Shown here one piece after another: positions 1-5,585 of a stretch of DNA of 7,406 nucleotides (positions within the stretch are counted from its first letter, which is position 1; each line of letters starts with the position of its first letter). Below the pieces are notes generated by a model, which was not told where the DNA came from, ran no database searches, and worked only from the letters and a program-made list of their open reading frames with translations. The stretch comes from Clostridia bacterium (lineage in GTDB: Bacteria > Bacillota > Clostridia > Oscillospirales > CAG-272). The stretch is taken from positions 1 to 7,406 of the forward strand of contig JAGCJD010000104.1 in NCBI GenBank assembly GCA_017648425.1. Direction: 5' to 3'. The position numbers and the translations under genes were made by a program.

Positions 1-233
1 CATCTGCGCTCGACCCCGAAATGGTTGGTGAAGTGCTTGATCTTATGAAAGAACTTGCCAATGAGGGCATGACGATGGTAGTTGTAACGCACGAAATGGG
101 ATTTGCCCGCGAGGTGGCAGACAGAATAGTATTTATGTGTGACGGAGTTATCGCGGAGGAGGGAACGCCCGATGATTTTTTCAACTCTCCCAAGAACCCA
201 AGACTTCAACAATTCCTGCAAAAAGTACTTTAA
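1..233 (+). CDS. Polar amino-acid ABC transporter, ATP-binding protein (C-terminal part)
   Basis: This is the 3' end of an ATPase subunit that powers uptake of a polar amino acid (GlnQ/HisP type) from the inner face of the membrane. The reading frame is open from the left edge (first full codon at position 3). It begins in the D-loop, SALDPE, just after the Walker B segment, so Walker A, the signature motif and Walker B lie outside the window. The H-loop histidine is seen in VVVTHEMGFA. The tail, with IAEEGTP, then FFNSP and RLQQFL, is characteristic of the glutamine/cystine/arginine importer family rather than of drug or metal exporters. The stop TAA at 231-233 is followed at once by a strong terminator, so this is probably the last gene of its operon. 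The true substrate cannot be told from the ATPase alone. Confidence 0.93.
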   Translation, partial: SALDPEMVGEVLDLMKELANEGMTMVVVTHEMGFAREVADRIVFMCDGVIAEEGTPDDFFNSPKNPRLQQFLQKVL

Positions 234-236
234 TAA

Positions 237-282
237 ATAAAATAAAACGGGAGCTTTTACATAAGCTCCCGTTTTATTTTAT
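237..282. terminator. Bidirectional Rho-independent terminator between convergent genes
   Basis: A perfect inverted repeat: arms 237-256 and 263-282 pair over 20 bp around a 6-nt loop (TTACAT). The core is ACGGGAGCTT/AAGCTCCCGT, flanked by A runs on the left and T runs on the right, so a U-tract follows the hairpin whichever strand is transcribed. It begins 3 nt after the transporter gene's stop and ends 5 nt before the yajC stop, so it serves both genes. Confidence 0.95.
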
Positions 283-287
283 AAAAA

Positions 288-572
288 TCAGTCCTGAGCG
301 TCTTCTGCATGAACATCGACACATCTTACAGCAGAACGAAGAATTCTGATCTTCGTACGGTCGTGTCCAGTCTCAATCATAACTGTTTCTTCTTTGATGC
401 TTACTATCTTACCGATTATACCACCAATAGTAGTGATCTCATCACCAACTTGAAGATTGTTTCTCATGTCGGCAATTTGCTTTTCTTGCTTCTTCTGCGG
501 TCTTATCATAAAGAAATAAAGAGCCACAAACATTACAACGATAATAAGAATAGAAGTTATACTGCTTCCCAT
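288..572 (-). CDS. yajC: Preprotein translocase subunit YajC
   Basis: YajC is a small single-pass membrane protein that associates with the SecDF part of the Sec translocase. The 94-residue product has a short N-terminus, one membrane segment at about residues 5-22, and then the family hallmark FFMIRPQKKQEKQ. A soluble domain follows, with LQVGDEITTIGGIIGKI, which is the classic YajC core. Length is normal for the family. The start was set at 572 because a GGAGG at 580-584 (minus strand) stands 7 nt upstream. A longer frame reaching 611 would begin upstream of that ribosome binding site and inside the promoter. The gene stands alone here, divergent from rimM and convergent with the transporter gene. 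Its usual companions tgt, queA and secDF are not in view. Confidence 0.96.
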   Translation of the reverse strand: MGSSITSILIIVVMFVALYFFMIRPQKKQEKQIADMRNNLQVGDEITTIGGIIGKIVSIKEETVMIETGHDRTKIRILRSAVRCVDVHAEDAQD

Positions 573-578
573 TTTATG

Positions 579-586
579 TCCTCCAA
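579..586 (-). promoter_or_regulatory. Ribosome binding site deciding the yajC start
   Basis: Read on the minus strand this is TTGGAGGA, 7 nt ahead of the ATG at 572-570. It rules out the upstream in-frame start at 611. Confidence 0.88.
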
Positions 587-599
587 AATGATTTTCTAT

Positions 600-628
600 A
601 TTATACCACATGTTTGTATTTATTGCAA
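600..628 (-). promoter_or_regulatory. Sigma-A promoter of yajC (extended -10)
   Basis: On the minus strand: -35 TTGCAA (628-623), exactly 17 nt of spacer, then -10 TATAAT (605-600), preceded by TGG, which makes an extended -10. Transcription would begin near 593, giving a leader of about 20 nt that holds just the ribosome binding site. Confidence 0.85.
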
Positions 629-651
629 TAAAAATATTGTGAATAATTTGT

Positions 652-677
652 TTAAATTTTGCTATATCAAAATTTAA
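652..677. repeat. AT-rich dyad between the divergent promoters
   Basis: Perfect 10-bp arms TTAAATTTTG (652-661) and CAAAATTTAA (668-677) around the 6-nt spacer CTATAT. The dyad lies upstream of both the yajC and rimM promoters, so it is not expected in either transcript. It ends 11 nt ahead of the rimM -35 box. It may be an operator for a dimeric regulator or an AT-rich UP-like element, but chance is possible in such AT-rich DNA. Confidence 0.45.
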
Positions 678-688
678 TTGTAAAACTG

Positions 689-717
689 TTGAAATATTTA
701 TTACATTGTGCTATAAT
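689..717 (+). promoter_or_regulatory. Sigma-A promoter of the rimM operon (extended -10)
   Basis: -35 TTGAAA (689-694), a 17-nt spacer, and -10 TATAAT (712-717), with TGC directly before the -10 box. Transcription would start near 724, leaving a leader of about 23 nt before the rimM ATG. It is probably the main promoter for rimM, trmD and the three membrane-protein genes behind them. Confidence 0.87.
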
Positions 718-746
718 AATATAATAAGTAAGTTTTGGAGGATACT

Positions 747-1259
747 ATGTCCAAGGATAATAAATATATCGAATGCGCTAAGATAATAAACACTCACGGC
801 TGTCACGGTGCAGTAAAGCTTGAATCATGGTGTAACTCCCCCGATGACCTTGCTTTACTGAAAAAAATATATTTTTTTGTAAATGGTGAATATCAGCAAA
901 GAAAAATAAAAAAAGCATCTGTATTCAAGCAATTTGTTATTGCCGAGTTAGAGAATGTTAATGATATGGACGCTGCGCTGGCGTTAAAAAACACCGTTGT
1001 TTACGCGCAAAGAGCGGACTTCAAGCTTGATGAAGGCGAATATTTTATAGCAGATCTTGTCGGTCTTTGCGTTGTTGACGCGGATACAGGCAAGGAATAC
1101 GGTAAAATAAAGGAAATAATCAACAGAGGCGCTTCCGACATTTATGTAGTTCAAACCGAAAACAGCGAACGAATGATACCCGCGGTTGATGAGTTTATTA
1201 TAAGAGTTGATATAACCAAAGGCGTTTTTGTAAAAACCATTCCCGGACTTCTTGATTGA
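747..1259 (+). CDS. rimM: Ribosome maturation factor RimM
   Basis: RimM binds the 30S subunit through ribosomal protein S19 and helps 16S rRNA head-domain assembly. The 170-residue product matches the family in length. It has the N-terminal RimM beta-barrel with IINTHGCHGAVKL (residues 13-25). The C-terminal PRC-barrel starts at about residue 97 (GEYFIADLVGLCV) and includes GASDIYVV and ERMIPAVDEFI, ending in the typical GLLD. The start is the ATG at 747 because GGAGG at 737-741 stands 5 nt upstream. An in-frame TTG at 735 overlaps that site and is not used. This is the first gene of the operon. The trmD ribosome binding site overlaps its stop codon, so translation of the two is probably coupled. 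The usual upstream partners rpsP and the KH-domain gene are missing. Confidence 0.95.
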   Translation: MSKDNKYIECAKIINTHGCHGAVKLESWCNSPDDLALLKKIYFFVNGEYQQRKIKKASVFKQFVIAELENVNDMDAALALKNTVVYAQRADFKLDEGEYFIADLVGLCVVDADTGKEYGKIKEIINRGASDIYVVQTENSERMIPAVDEFIIRVDITKGVFVKTIPGLLD

Positions 1260-1267
1260 GGTAAAAT

Positions 1268-1972
1268 ATGATTTTTGATATAATGACTCTTTTTCCCGAG
1301 CTTGTAGATAACATATTGGGAGAAAGCATAATTGGTCGTGCGCAACAAAGTGGCGCTATTCAGGTAAAATGCCATAATATCCGCGACTATTCCGAGGACA
1401 AGCACAGACGCGTTGACGACACTCCTTATGGAGGTGGAAAAGGAATGCTGATGATGGCGCCTCCAATTTTCGGCTGTTATGAGAACATTTTGAAAATCCG
1501 CTCCGAGATAACAGGGAAAAGGAAAGTCGTTTATATGTCCCCGGCTGGAAAAAGGCTTGATCAGGATATTGCCAATGAGCTTGCAGATTGCGAGCATCTA
1601 ATAATCCTATGTGGTCACTATGAGGGTGTTGATAGGCGAATAATTGACGAAATAGTTGACGAGGAAATTTCAATATGCGACTATGTATTAACCGGTGGAG
1701 AGATACCTGCATGTATACTTGTAGATTGCGTTTCACGGCTTGTTGACGGAGTTCTTTCCGCGCCCGAATGCTATCTCGACGAAAGCATAACGAGTGGACT
1801 TTTGGAATATCCGCAATACACACGCCCATATGAATTCCACGGTCAAAAAGTACCAGATGTTTTAATTTCAGGACATCACGAAAACATTGACAAATGGCGT
1901 AAGCAAAAATCGATTGAATTAACTAAGGAAAGGCGTCCAGATCTATACGAAAAATATGAAAGGAGGGAATAA
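1268..1972 (+). CDS. trmD: tRNA (guanine-37-N1)-methyltransferase TrmD
   Basis: TrmD transfers a methyl group from S-adenosylmethionine to N1 of G37 beside the anticodon, preventing +1 frameshifts. It acts in the cytosol as a homodimer. The 234-residue product has the normal length. The N-terminal part shows MTLFPELV and DDTPYGGGKGMLM. The trefoil-knot (SPOUT) cofactor site is YMSPAGKRL (89-97), LCGHYEGVDRR (114-124) and DYVLTGGEIPA (138-148), with the conserved Arg in VSRL (R157). The C-terminal tRNA-binding part has LLEYPQYTRP and WRKQ. Two residues differ from the E. coli/Haemophilus pattern: Cys137 stands where Gly is usual before DYVL, and Glu172 aligns with the catalytic Asp169. The GAGGT ribosome binding site overlaps the rimM stop, and the ATG follows after an 8-nt gap. 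rplS, the usual next gene, is absent. Confidence 0.96.
   Translation: MIFDIMTLFPELVDNILGESIIGRAQQSGAIQVKCHNIRDYSEDKHRRVDDTPYGGGKGMLMMAPPIFGCYENILKIRSEITGKRKVVYMSPAGKRLDQDIANELADCEHLIILCGHYEGVDRRIIDEIVDEEISICDYVLTGGEIPACILVDCVSRLVDGVLSAPECYLDESITSGLLEYPQYTRPYEFHGQKVPDVLISGHHENIDKWRKQKSIELTKERRPDLYEKYERRE
1960..1966 (+). promoter_or_regulatory. Ribosome binding site inside the trmD 3' end
   Basis: AAGGAGG lies within the last codons of trmD, where it encodes part of the ERRE tail, 7 nt ahead of the ATG at 1974. It sets that ATG as the start of the next gene, not the in-frame ATG at 1956, and suggests translational coupling with trmD. Confidence 0.85.
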
Positions 1973-1973
1973 A

Positions 1974-3956
1974 ATGAACAAAAGTAAAAATATTTCTGAG
2001 CAAAGCAGCCGTAAGAAAAAATCAAAAGGTATTGCAGGAATCAGCTTGATTTTTTTCTTGATTGACAAGCTTCAGGAAGCTGTTTACAACGCGCTCGTAA
2101 ACGGATTTTTTGGATATATTTTTACATCATATTCCTCCGAGCTTTCCGCCTATAAGAACGGATATATTGTATCATATTTCAAAGGAAGCAGTAAAACAGG
2201 ACGGTTGTTCAGGAAAATCCGAGAATATATTTCGGGAAATTTTGAAAATAGCTTTATTTTAGGAAAGCTGCGAGCAACAGTATGCGGAATGGCATTTTTA
2301 CCGTTAAAAACATATGGAACATTTTTTCTTTCATTTGGAATATATACCTTACTTGTTTACTTCTTTAAAACACTTTTACCCGCAACGGGAGTGGCAAATA
2401 TTGATGACCTGTTTGCAGGAATAATTATTTGTATTGTAGCTCTTCCAATATATGCCTCTCGCTCCACGCTTGCCCGCGCTGTACAGAGAGGAAGAATAAC
2501 AAACGCAGTATTCGTTGATGCGTTTGGATATCGTGAAGAAAATTTTGAGAACAAATATGGTGGCAAGAAGAAGCACTCGGGAACTTCAATACTTCTTGGT
2601 CTTTTAGCGGGAATATTGACATTTATCGTCGAGCCACTCACCATAGTTTTGTATATACTCGCCTTTCTTGTTATTACCTTGGTAATAATAACCCCCGAGA
2701 TAGGTGTTCTTGCTACTTTATTCTTAATTCCATTCTTATCATTCTTTAATTCTCCCGCTCTACTGCTTGCAATTTTAGTAATTGTAACTACCTTTTCATA
2801 TTTTATAAAGCTGATACGCGGAAAACGCATATTAAAGCTCGAACTCATTGACTTTGTTGTGCTTCTGTTTTTAATAATGACTTATTTTTCCGGCGCTATA
2901 ACTGTTGGAGGAATTGATTCATATTATTCTGCTGTTATATCTTGCTTTCTTATGTTCGGCTATTTCCTGATAGCAAACCTCATAAGAACAGAGAAATGGC
3001 TTCACAGATGCATTCTCGCACTTGTCAGCTCTGCTACAATAGTATCCATGATAGGAATAGCGCAGTACCTTCTCGGTCTGTCTGTTAATGACTGGCTGGA
3101 TACATCATATTTTTATAATATATCCGGCAGAACAACCTCGCTATTTGAAAATCCAAACTATCTTGCGGCTTATCTTGCTTTGATATTTCCGTTTGCTCTC
3201 TATCAAATACTCGTTTCTAAAAGCAAAAAGGAAAAAGCCTTATCATTCGCCGCATGTCTGATAGTATTCATATGTAATATATTAACATGGAGTCGCGCTT
3301 CGTGGTTGGCAATGCTGATAACAATTGTTATTTTTCTTATAGTTTTGAGTAAAAAAACTATGCGTTGGATAATTGGAATTGTAGCAGCAATACCTTTTTT
3401 ACCCTTTATTCTCCCAAAAAATATTGTTACAAGATTTATGAGTATAGGCAATATGGCGGATTCATCTACCCTTTATCGTGTATATACATGGAAGGGAAGC
3501 CTCCAAATGGCAAAGGAATATTTTTGGGGTGGAATAGGCTACGGCCCTGACGCCTTTGCTCAGCTATATCCCGTTTATGCATACGCAGGCATAGAGTCCG
3601 CACCTCACAGCCACAGCTTATATTTGCAGATATTGATCAGTATGGGAATAGGCGGACTTATATGCTTTTGCATAATACCGTTCCTTTACGCTCAAAAAAG
3701 CATTGAATATCTTAAAATGAGTAATTCAAGGGACAGCTTTTTGATTACTTTTGCCTCGTTGCTTTCAGTTATATGCCTACTTGTAATGGGCTTGTTTGAT
3801 TATGTTTGGTATAATTACAGGATATTCTTCCTTTTCTGGGCAGTAATAGCAATCGGGGTTGCCTGCATACGGATAGGAAAAAAAGAAATGTCACGCTGCG
3901 ATATTCATAAGTACTCCAATGAATATGCCGCAAGTGTAGATATTAATGTGAATTAA
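1974..3956 (+). CDS. O-antigen ligase/polymerase-like multi-pass membrane protein
   Basis: A 660-residue integral membrane protein with about a dozen predicted membrane segments. The C-terminal two thirds fits the Wzy_C/WaaL superfamily of enzymes that join or polymerise lipid-linked glycans on the outer face of the membrane. It has FENPNYLAAYL (391-401), TWSRASWLA (438-446), YRVYTWKGSLQMA (501-513) and an outside loop with GGIGYGPDAF and PHSHSLYLQI (544-553), whose histidines match the conserved His of the family. These enzymes are usually about 400-450 residues. Here some 200-240 extra residues precede them: a basic N-terminus, a region at 31-110 without clear membrane segments, two segments at about 117-135 and 147-163, and a basic loop at 170-203. 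The function of this part is unknown. The start is 1 nt after the trmD stop. No glycosyltransferase gene is nearby, so the substrate cannot be named. Confidence 0.8.
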   Translation: MNKSKNISEQSSRKKKSKGIAGISLIFFLIDKLQEAVYNALVNGFFGYIFTSYSSELSAYKNGYIVSYFKGSSKTGRLFRKIREYISGNFENSFILGKLRATVCGMAFLPLKTYGTFFLSFGIYTLLVYFFKTLLPATGVANIDDLFAGIIICIVALPIYASRSTLARAVQRGRITNAVFVDAFGYREENFENKYGGKKKHSGTSILLGLLAGILTFIVEPLTIVLYILAFLVITLVIITPEIGVLATLFLIPFLSFFNSPALLLAILVIVTTFSYFIKLIRGKRILKLELIDFVVLLFLIMTYFSGAITVGGIDSYYSAVISCFLMFGYFLIANLIRTEKWLHRCILALVSSATIVSMIGIAQYLLGLSVNDWLDTSYFYNISGRTTSLFENPNYLAAYLALIFPFALYQILVSKSKKEKALSFAACLIVFICNILTWSRASWLAMLITIVIFLIVLSKKTMRWIIGIVAAIPFLPFILPKNIVTRFMSIGNMADSSTLYRVYTWKGSLQMAKEYFWGGIGYGPDAFAQLYPVYAYAGIESAPHSHSLYLQILISMGIGGLICFCIIPFLYAQKSIEYLKMSNSRDSFLITFASLLSVICLLVMGLFDYVWYNYRIFFLFWAVIAIGVACIRIGKKEMSRCDIHKYSNEYAASVDINVN

Positions 3957-3972
3957 AAAGGAGCTATTATAA

Positions 3973-4488
3973 ATGAACGATAATAATTCAGCTACAAAAA
4001 AAGCAAAGCATAAAGGAAAATTCAATTTTATTGATTTTCTTTTAGTACTTATTGTTCTTGCAATTATCGCTGCGCTCGTGTATGTGTTTCTGCCTTCAAG
4101 CCATATAAAGCGAGTAACTTCTGACAAAACGCTCGATATGCAATACACTATTGAAATATTAGGTGTTGACGAGCAGTATATATCTAATATTGTTGAAAAT
4201 GACACTGTTATTGATTCGGTTACCAAAAGCAACATAGGAACGGTCACCGCTGTTGATTACAGTATGCAGTACACAGAGCTTGCATACGATGAAGAAAGCA
4301 GCACAGGAGTTCTCACACCAATCGCAGGTAAATACAATGTAGTTGTCACCATTTCAGCAACCGCCGAATATGAGGAAGGAACAGGATATACGGTCAACGG
4401 AACAAGAATAGCCGTAGGCGAAAAAATATCCGCAAGATTTCCCAATTATATTTGTGAATGCTACTGCATAAGCGTTCCGCTTGATTAA
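3973..4488 (+). CDS. Single-pass membrane protein resembling DUF4330, copy A
   Basis: A 171-residue protein of unknown function. A basic N-terminus (residues 1-16) is followed by FNFIDFLLVLIVLAII and a membrane segment to about residue 40. The rest should lie outside the cell. This layout, and the NDTVIDSV..NIGTVTAV block (76-94), resemble the DUF4330 family; that is recognition by eye, not a search. The outside domain ends with GYTVNGTRIAVGEKIS (138-153), which has a counterpart in the next gene, so the two are paralogues. The C-terminus carries three closely spaced cysteines, CECYC (161-165), unusual for an outside domain in a Gram-positive bacterium. The ATG follows AAAGGAG (3957-3963) by 9 nt and the ligase-like gene by 16 nt, so they share an operon. 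Possibly an accessory factor of the ligase-like protein. Confidence 0.78.
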   Translation: MNDNNSATKKAKHKGKFNFIDFLLVLIVLAIIAALVYVFLPSSHIKRVTSDKTLDMQYTIEILGVDEQYISNIVENDTVIDSVTKSNIGTVTAVDYSMQYTELAYDEESSTGVLTPIAGKYNVVVTISATAEYEEGTGYTVNGTRIAVGEKISARFPNYICECYCISVPLD

Positions 4489-4493
4489 GGAGG
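4487..4493 (+). promoter_or_regulatory. Ribosome binding site overlapping the copy A stop codon
   Basis: AAGGAGG begins inside the TAA stop (4486-4488) of the preceding gene and stands 8 nt before the ATG at 4502. It sets that ATG as the start rather than the in-frame TTG at 4481, and points to coupled translation of the two paralogues. Confidence 0.85.
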
Positions 4494-4501
4494 GGGAAAG
4501 C

Positions 4502-5041
4502 ATGAAAAATAAAGCATCTGCTAATGAAAGAACTCGTCCTAGATTTGGAGTATTGGACGCTGTGATTATTATATTAGTAATAATTGCCGTTGTCGGTGTT
4601 TATTTCAGATATAATATTTTAGATTTTATTTCAAGCACAAAAAACCTTGATGACTACACAATAAGCTATTCTATTGAAGATATTCGATATACAACGCCAA
4701 ATTACATTAATGTAGGTGACGAAGTTTATTTTGAAGATACAGGAAAGCATTTTGGAACACTGATAAGCGCATCGGAAAACATGGGCGCATTGAGTATTAC
4801 GCCTGCATCTGAGTACTTTACCACATCAAAAGCAGAGATAGTCGAGGTATTCTATCCCGACAGTCAATCTCGTGTAGATGCAAAGGGAAGAATGACTTGC
4901 AGAGGCTCGTATTCTGATGATGGCGGATTTCTTGTAAACGGATCTACATTTATCGCATCAGGTCAAATGGTAAGCGTTAAGACCGAAAATGTAACTGTAA
5001 CGATAATAATTGATGAAATAAGTCTCCCTAACGAGCAATAA
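4502..5041 (+). CDS. Single-pass membrane protein resembling DUF4330, copy B
   Basis: A 179-residue protein of unknown function and a diverged paralogue of the gene before it. A basic N-terminus (1-14) is followed by FGVLDAVIIILVIIAVVGVYF (15-35 as one membrane segment), then an outside domain of about 140 residues. VGDEVYFEDTGKHFGTLIS (71-89) parallels NDTVIDSV..NIGTVTAV in copy A, and GFLVNGSTFIASGQMVSV (142-159) parallels GYTVNGTRIAVGEKIS. The pattern resembles DUF4330 by eye. It lacks the C-terminal cysteine cluster of copy A and has a single cysteine (C133). This is the last gene of the rimM operon; no convincing terminator follows, so some read-through towards the HPr gene is possible. 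The two products may form a hetero-oligomer, but that is inference. Confidence 0.78.
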   Translation: MKNKASANERTRPRFGVLDAVIIILVIIAVVGVYFRYNILDFISSTKNLDDYTISYSIEDIRYTTPNYINVGDEVYFEDTGKHFGTLISASENMGALSITPASEYFTTSKAEIVEVFYPDSQSRVDAKGRMTCRGSYSDDGGFLVNGSTFIASGQMVSVKTENVTVTIIIDEISLPNEQ

Positions 5042-5070
5042 AAATGGTAAAAATATCCATTTAGTTTGTA

Positions 5071-5135
5071 TTTTTTGCAAAAAGTGTGAAAATTGAGCGG
5101 TAAAATATGTTTTTTTGCCAAAAAGTTTATTAAAA
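5071..5135. promoter_or_regulatory. Phased A/T tracts with a repeated motif upstream of the HPr promoter
   Basis: Most of the 201-nt gap 5042-5242 is explained by this stretch and the promoter after it. TTTTTTGCAAAAAGT (5071-5085) recurs as TTTTTTTGCCAAAAAGT (5110-5126), with centres 40 bp apart. The first copy contains a perfect 12-bp palindrome (5072-5083). A or T tracts of 4-7 bases are centred near 5073, 5081, 5090, 5103, 5113, 5122 and 5133, close to one per helical turn, which would be expected to curve the DNA. The role is inferred. Confidence 0.4.
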
Positions 5136-5153
5136 TTCACCAATATTTATCTA

Positions 5154-5182
5154 TTGATTTTAAGTAGTTTTTTTGATATACT
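5154..5182 (+). promoter_or_regulatory. Sigma-A promoter of the HPr gene
   Basis: -35 TTGATT (5154-5159), a 17-nt spacer containing a T7 run, and -10 TATACT (5177-5182). The start would be near 5189, giving a leader of about 54 nt in which I see no riboswitch-like fold and no good match to a cre (CcpA) site. Confidence 0.7.
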
Positions 5183-5242
5183 ATTAGTAGGCATTATTTA
5201 CAGTTTCAGTATACTTGATGCATATGAACAGGAGCAATTATT

Positions 5243-5512
5243 ATGACAAAAAGAAATGTAACAATAACTAATAATATAGGCTTACATGCTAGACCTGCTA
5301 CTTTTTTTATTCAAAAGGCAAATTCTTACAAGTCACTTATATGGATAGAAAAAGAGGATAGAAAGATCAATGCCAAGAGCTTGTTGGGCGTTTTGTCGTT
5401 AGGTATTGCTAAGGGTATGACTGTTACGCTTATCGCAGAAGGACAAGATGAAGCAAACGCTGTTGATGGTCTTTGTGAGCTTATCAACACCGGCTTTGTT
5501 GAATTTGAATAA
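5243..5512 (+). CDS. ptsH: Phosphocarrier protein HPr
   Basis: HPr is the small cytosolic carrier that passes phosphate from enzyme I to the sugar-specific EIIA proteins of the phosphotransferase system. In Gram-positives, HPr phosphorylated on Ser46 by HPr kinase is the co-repressor of CcpA. The 89-residue product has the normal length and both regulatory sites: His15 in GLHARPAT and Ser46 in NAKSLLGVLSLGI. The His distinguishes it from Crh, which lacks it. GMTVTLIAEGQDEANAV completes the fold. AGGAG at 5230-5234 stands 8 nt before the ATG. The gene is not beside ptsI; it has its own promoter and a hairpin behind it, then uvrC. In clostridia, HPr-related genes and uvrC often lie in one neighbourhood. 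The symbol ptsH rests on the two phosphorylation sites; dedicated use in catabolite regulation rather than transport is possible. Confidence 0.92.
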   Translation: MTKRNVTITNNIGLHARPATFFIQKANSYKSLIWIEKEDRKINAKSLLGVLSLGIAKGMTVTLIAEGQDEANAVDGLCELINTGFVEFE

Positions 5513-5525
5513 TAAAAGATTTTTC

Positions 5526-5565
5526 GGGGTTGTCTGCTTTCAGTGGTGACAACCCCATTTTGTTT
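5526..5565 (+). terminator. Terminator or attenuator hairpin between the HPr gene and uvrC
   Basis: A perfect 9-bp stem GGGGTTGTC (5526-5534) / GACAACCCC (5548-5556) with a 13-nt loop, followed by ATTTTGTTT. The stem is G+C-rich against an AT-rich background. The interrupted U-tract suggests incomplete termination. No separate promoter is evident in the short stretch before uvrC, so partial read-through into uvrC is likely. Confidence 0.75.
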
Positions 5566-5585
5566 AAGATTACGGAGGTGAGATA

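Noticed and set aside
309..677. Rightward frame of 122 codons opposite yajC
   Set aside because: It is the antisense of yajC and its promoter, has no ribosome binding site, and its product is low-complexity and unlike any family.
735..746. TTG start giving a longer RimM
   Set aside because: The TTG overlaps the GGAGG site that serves the ATG at 747, and the extra residues are not part of the family.
2357..2848. Leftward frames opposite the ligase-like gene
   Set aside because: They are shadows of a long, well-supported coding region, with no ribosome binding sites and no recognisable product.
5042..5062. Possible terminator after copy B (AAATGG/CCATTT)
   Set aside because: Only six mostly A-T pairs with a 9-nt loop and no proper U-tract; too weak to call.
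5090..5106. Possible cre (CcpA) site near the HPr promoter
   Set aside because: The sequence around GAGCGGT does not match the two half-sites of the cre consensus, and no better match was found by eye up to the HPr start.
5099..5119. Hairpin GGTAAAA/TTTTGCC in the gap before the HPr gene
   Set aside because: One wobble pair, few G-C pairs, and followed by A rather than T, so it is not a Rho-independent terminator. Better explained as part of the A/T-tract pattern.
4958..5143. Leftward frame in the gap before the HPr gene
   Set aside because: It begins with TTG without a ribosome binding site, overlaps the end of copy B, and its composition follows the AT-rich tracts.
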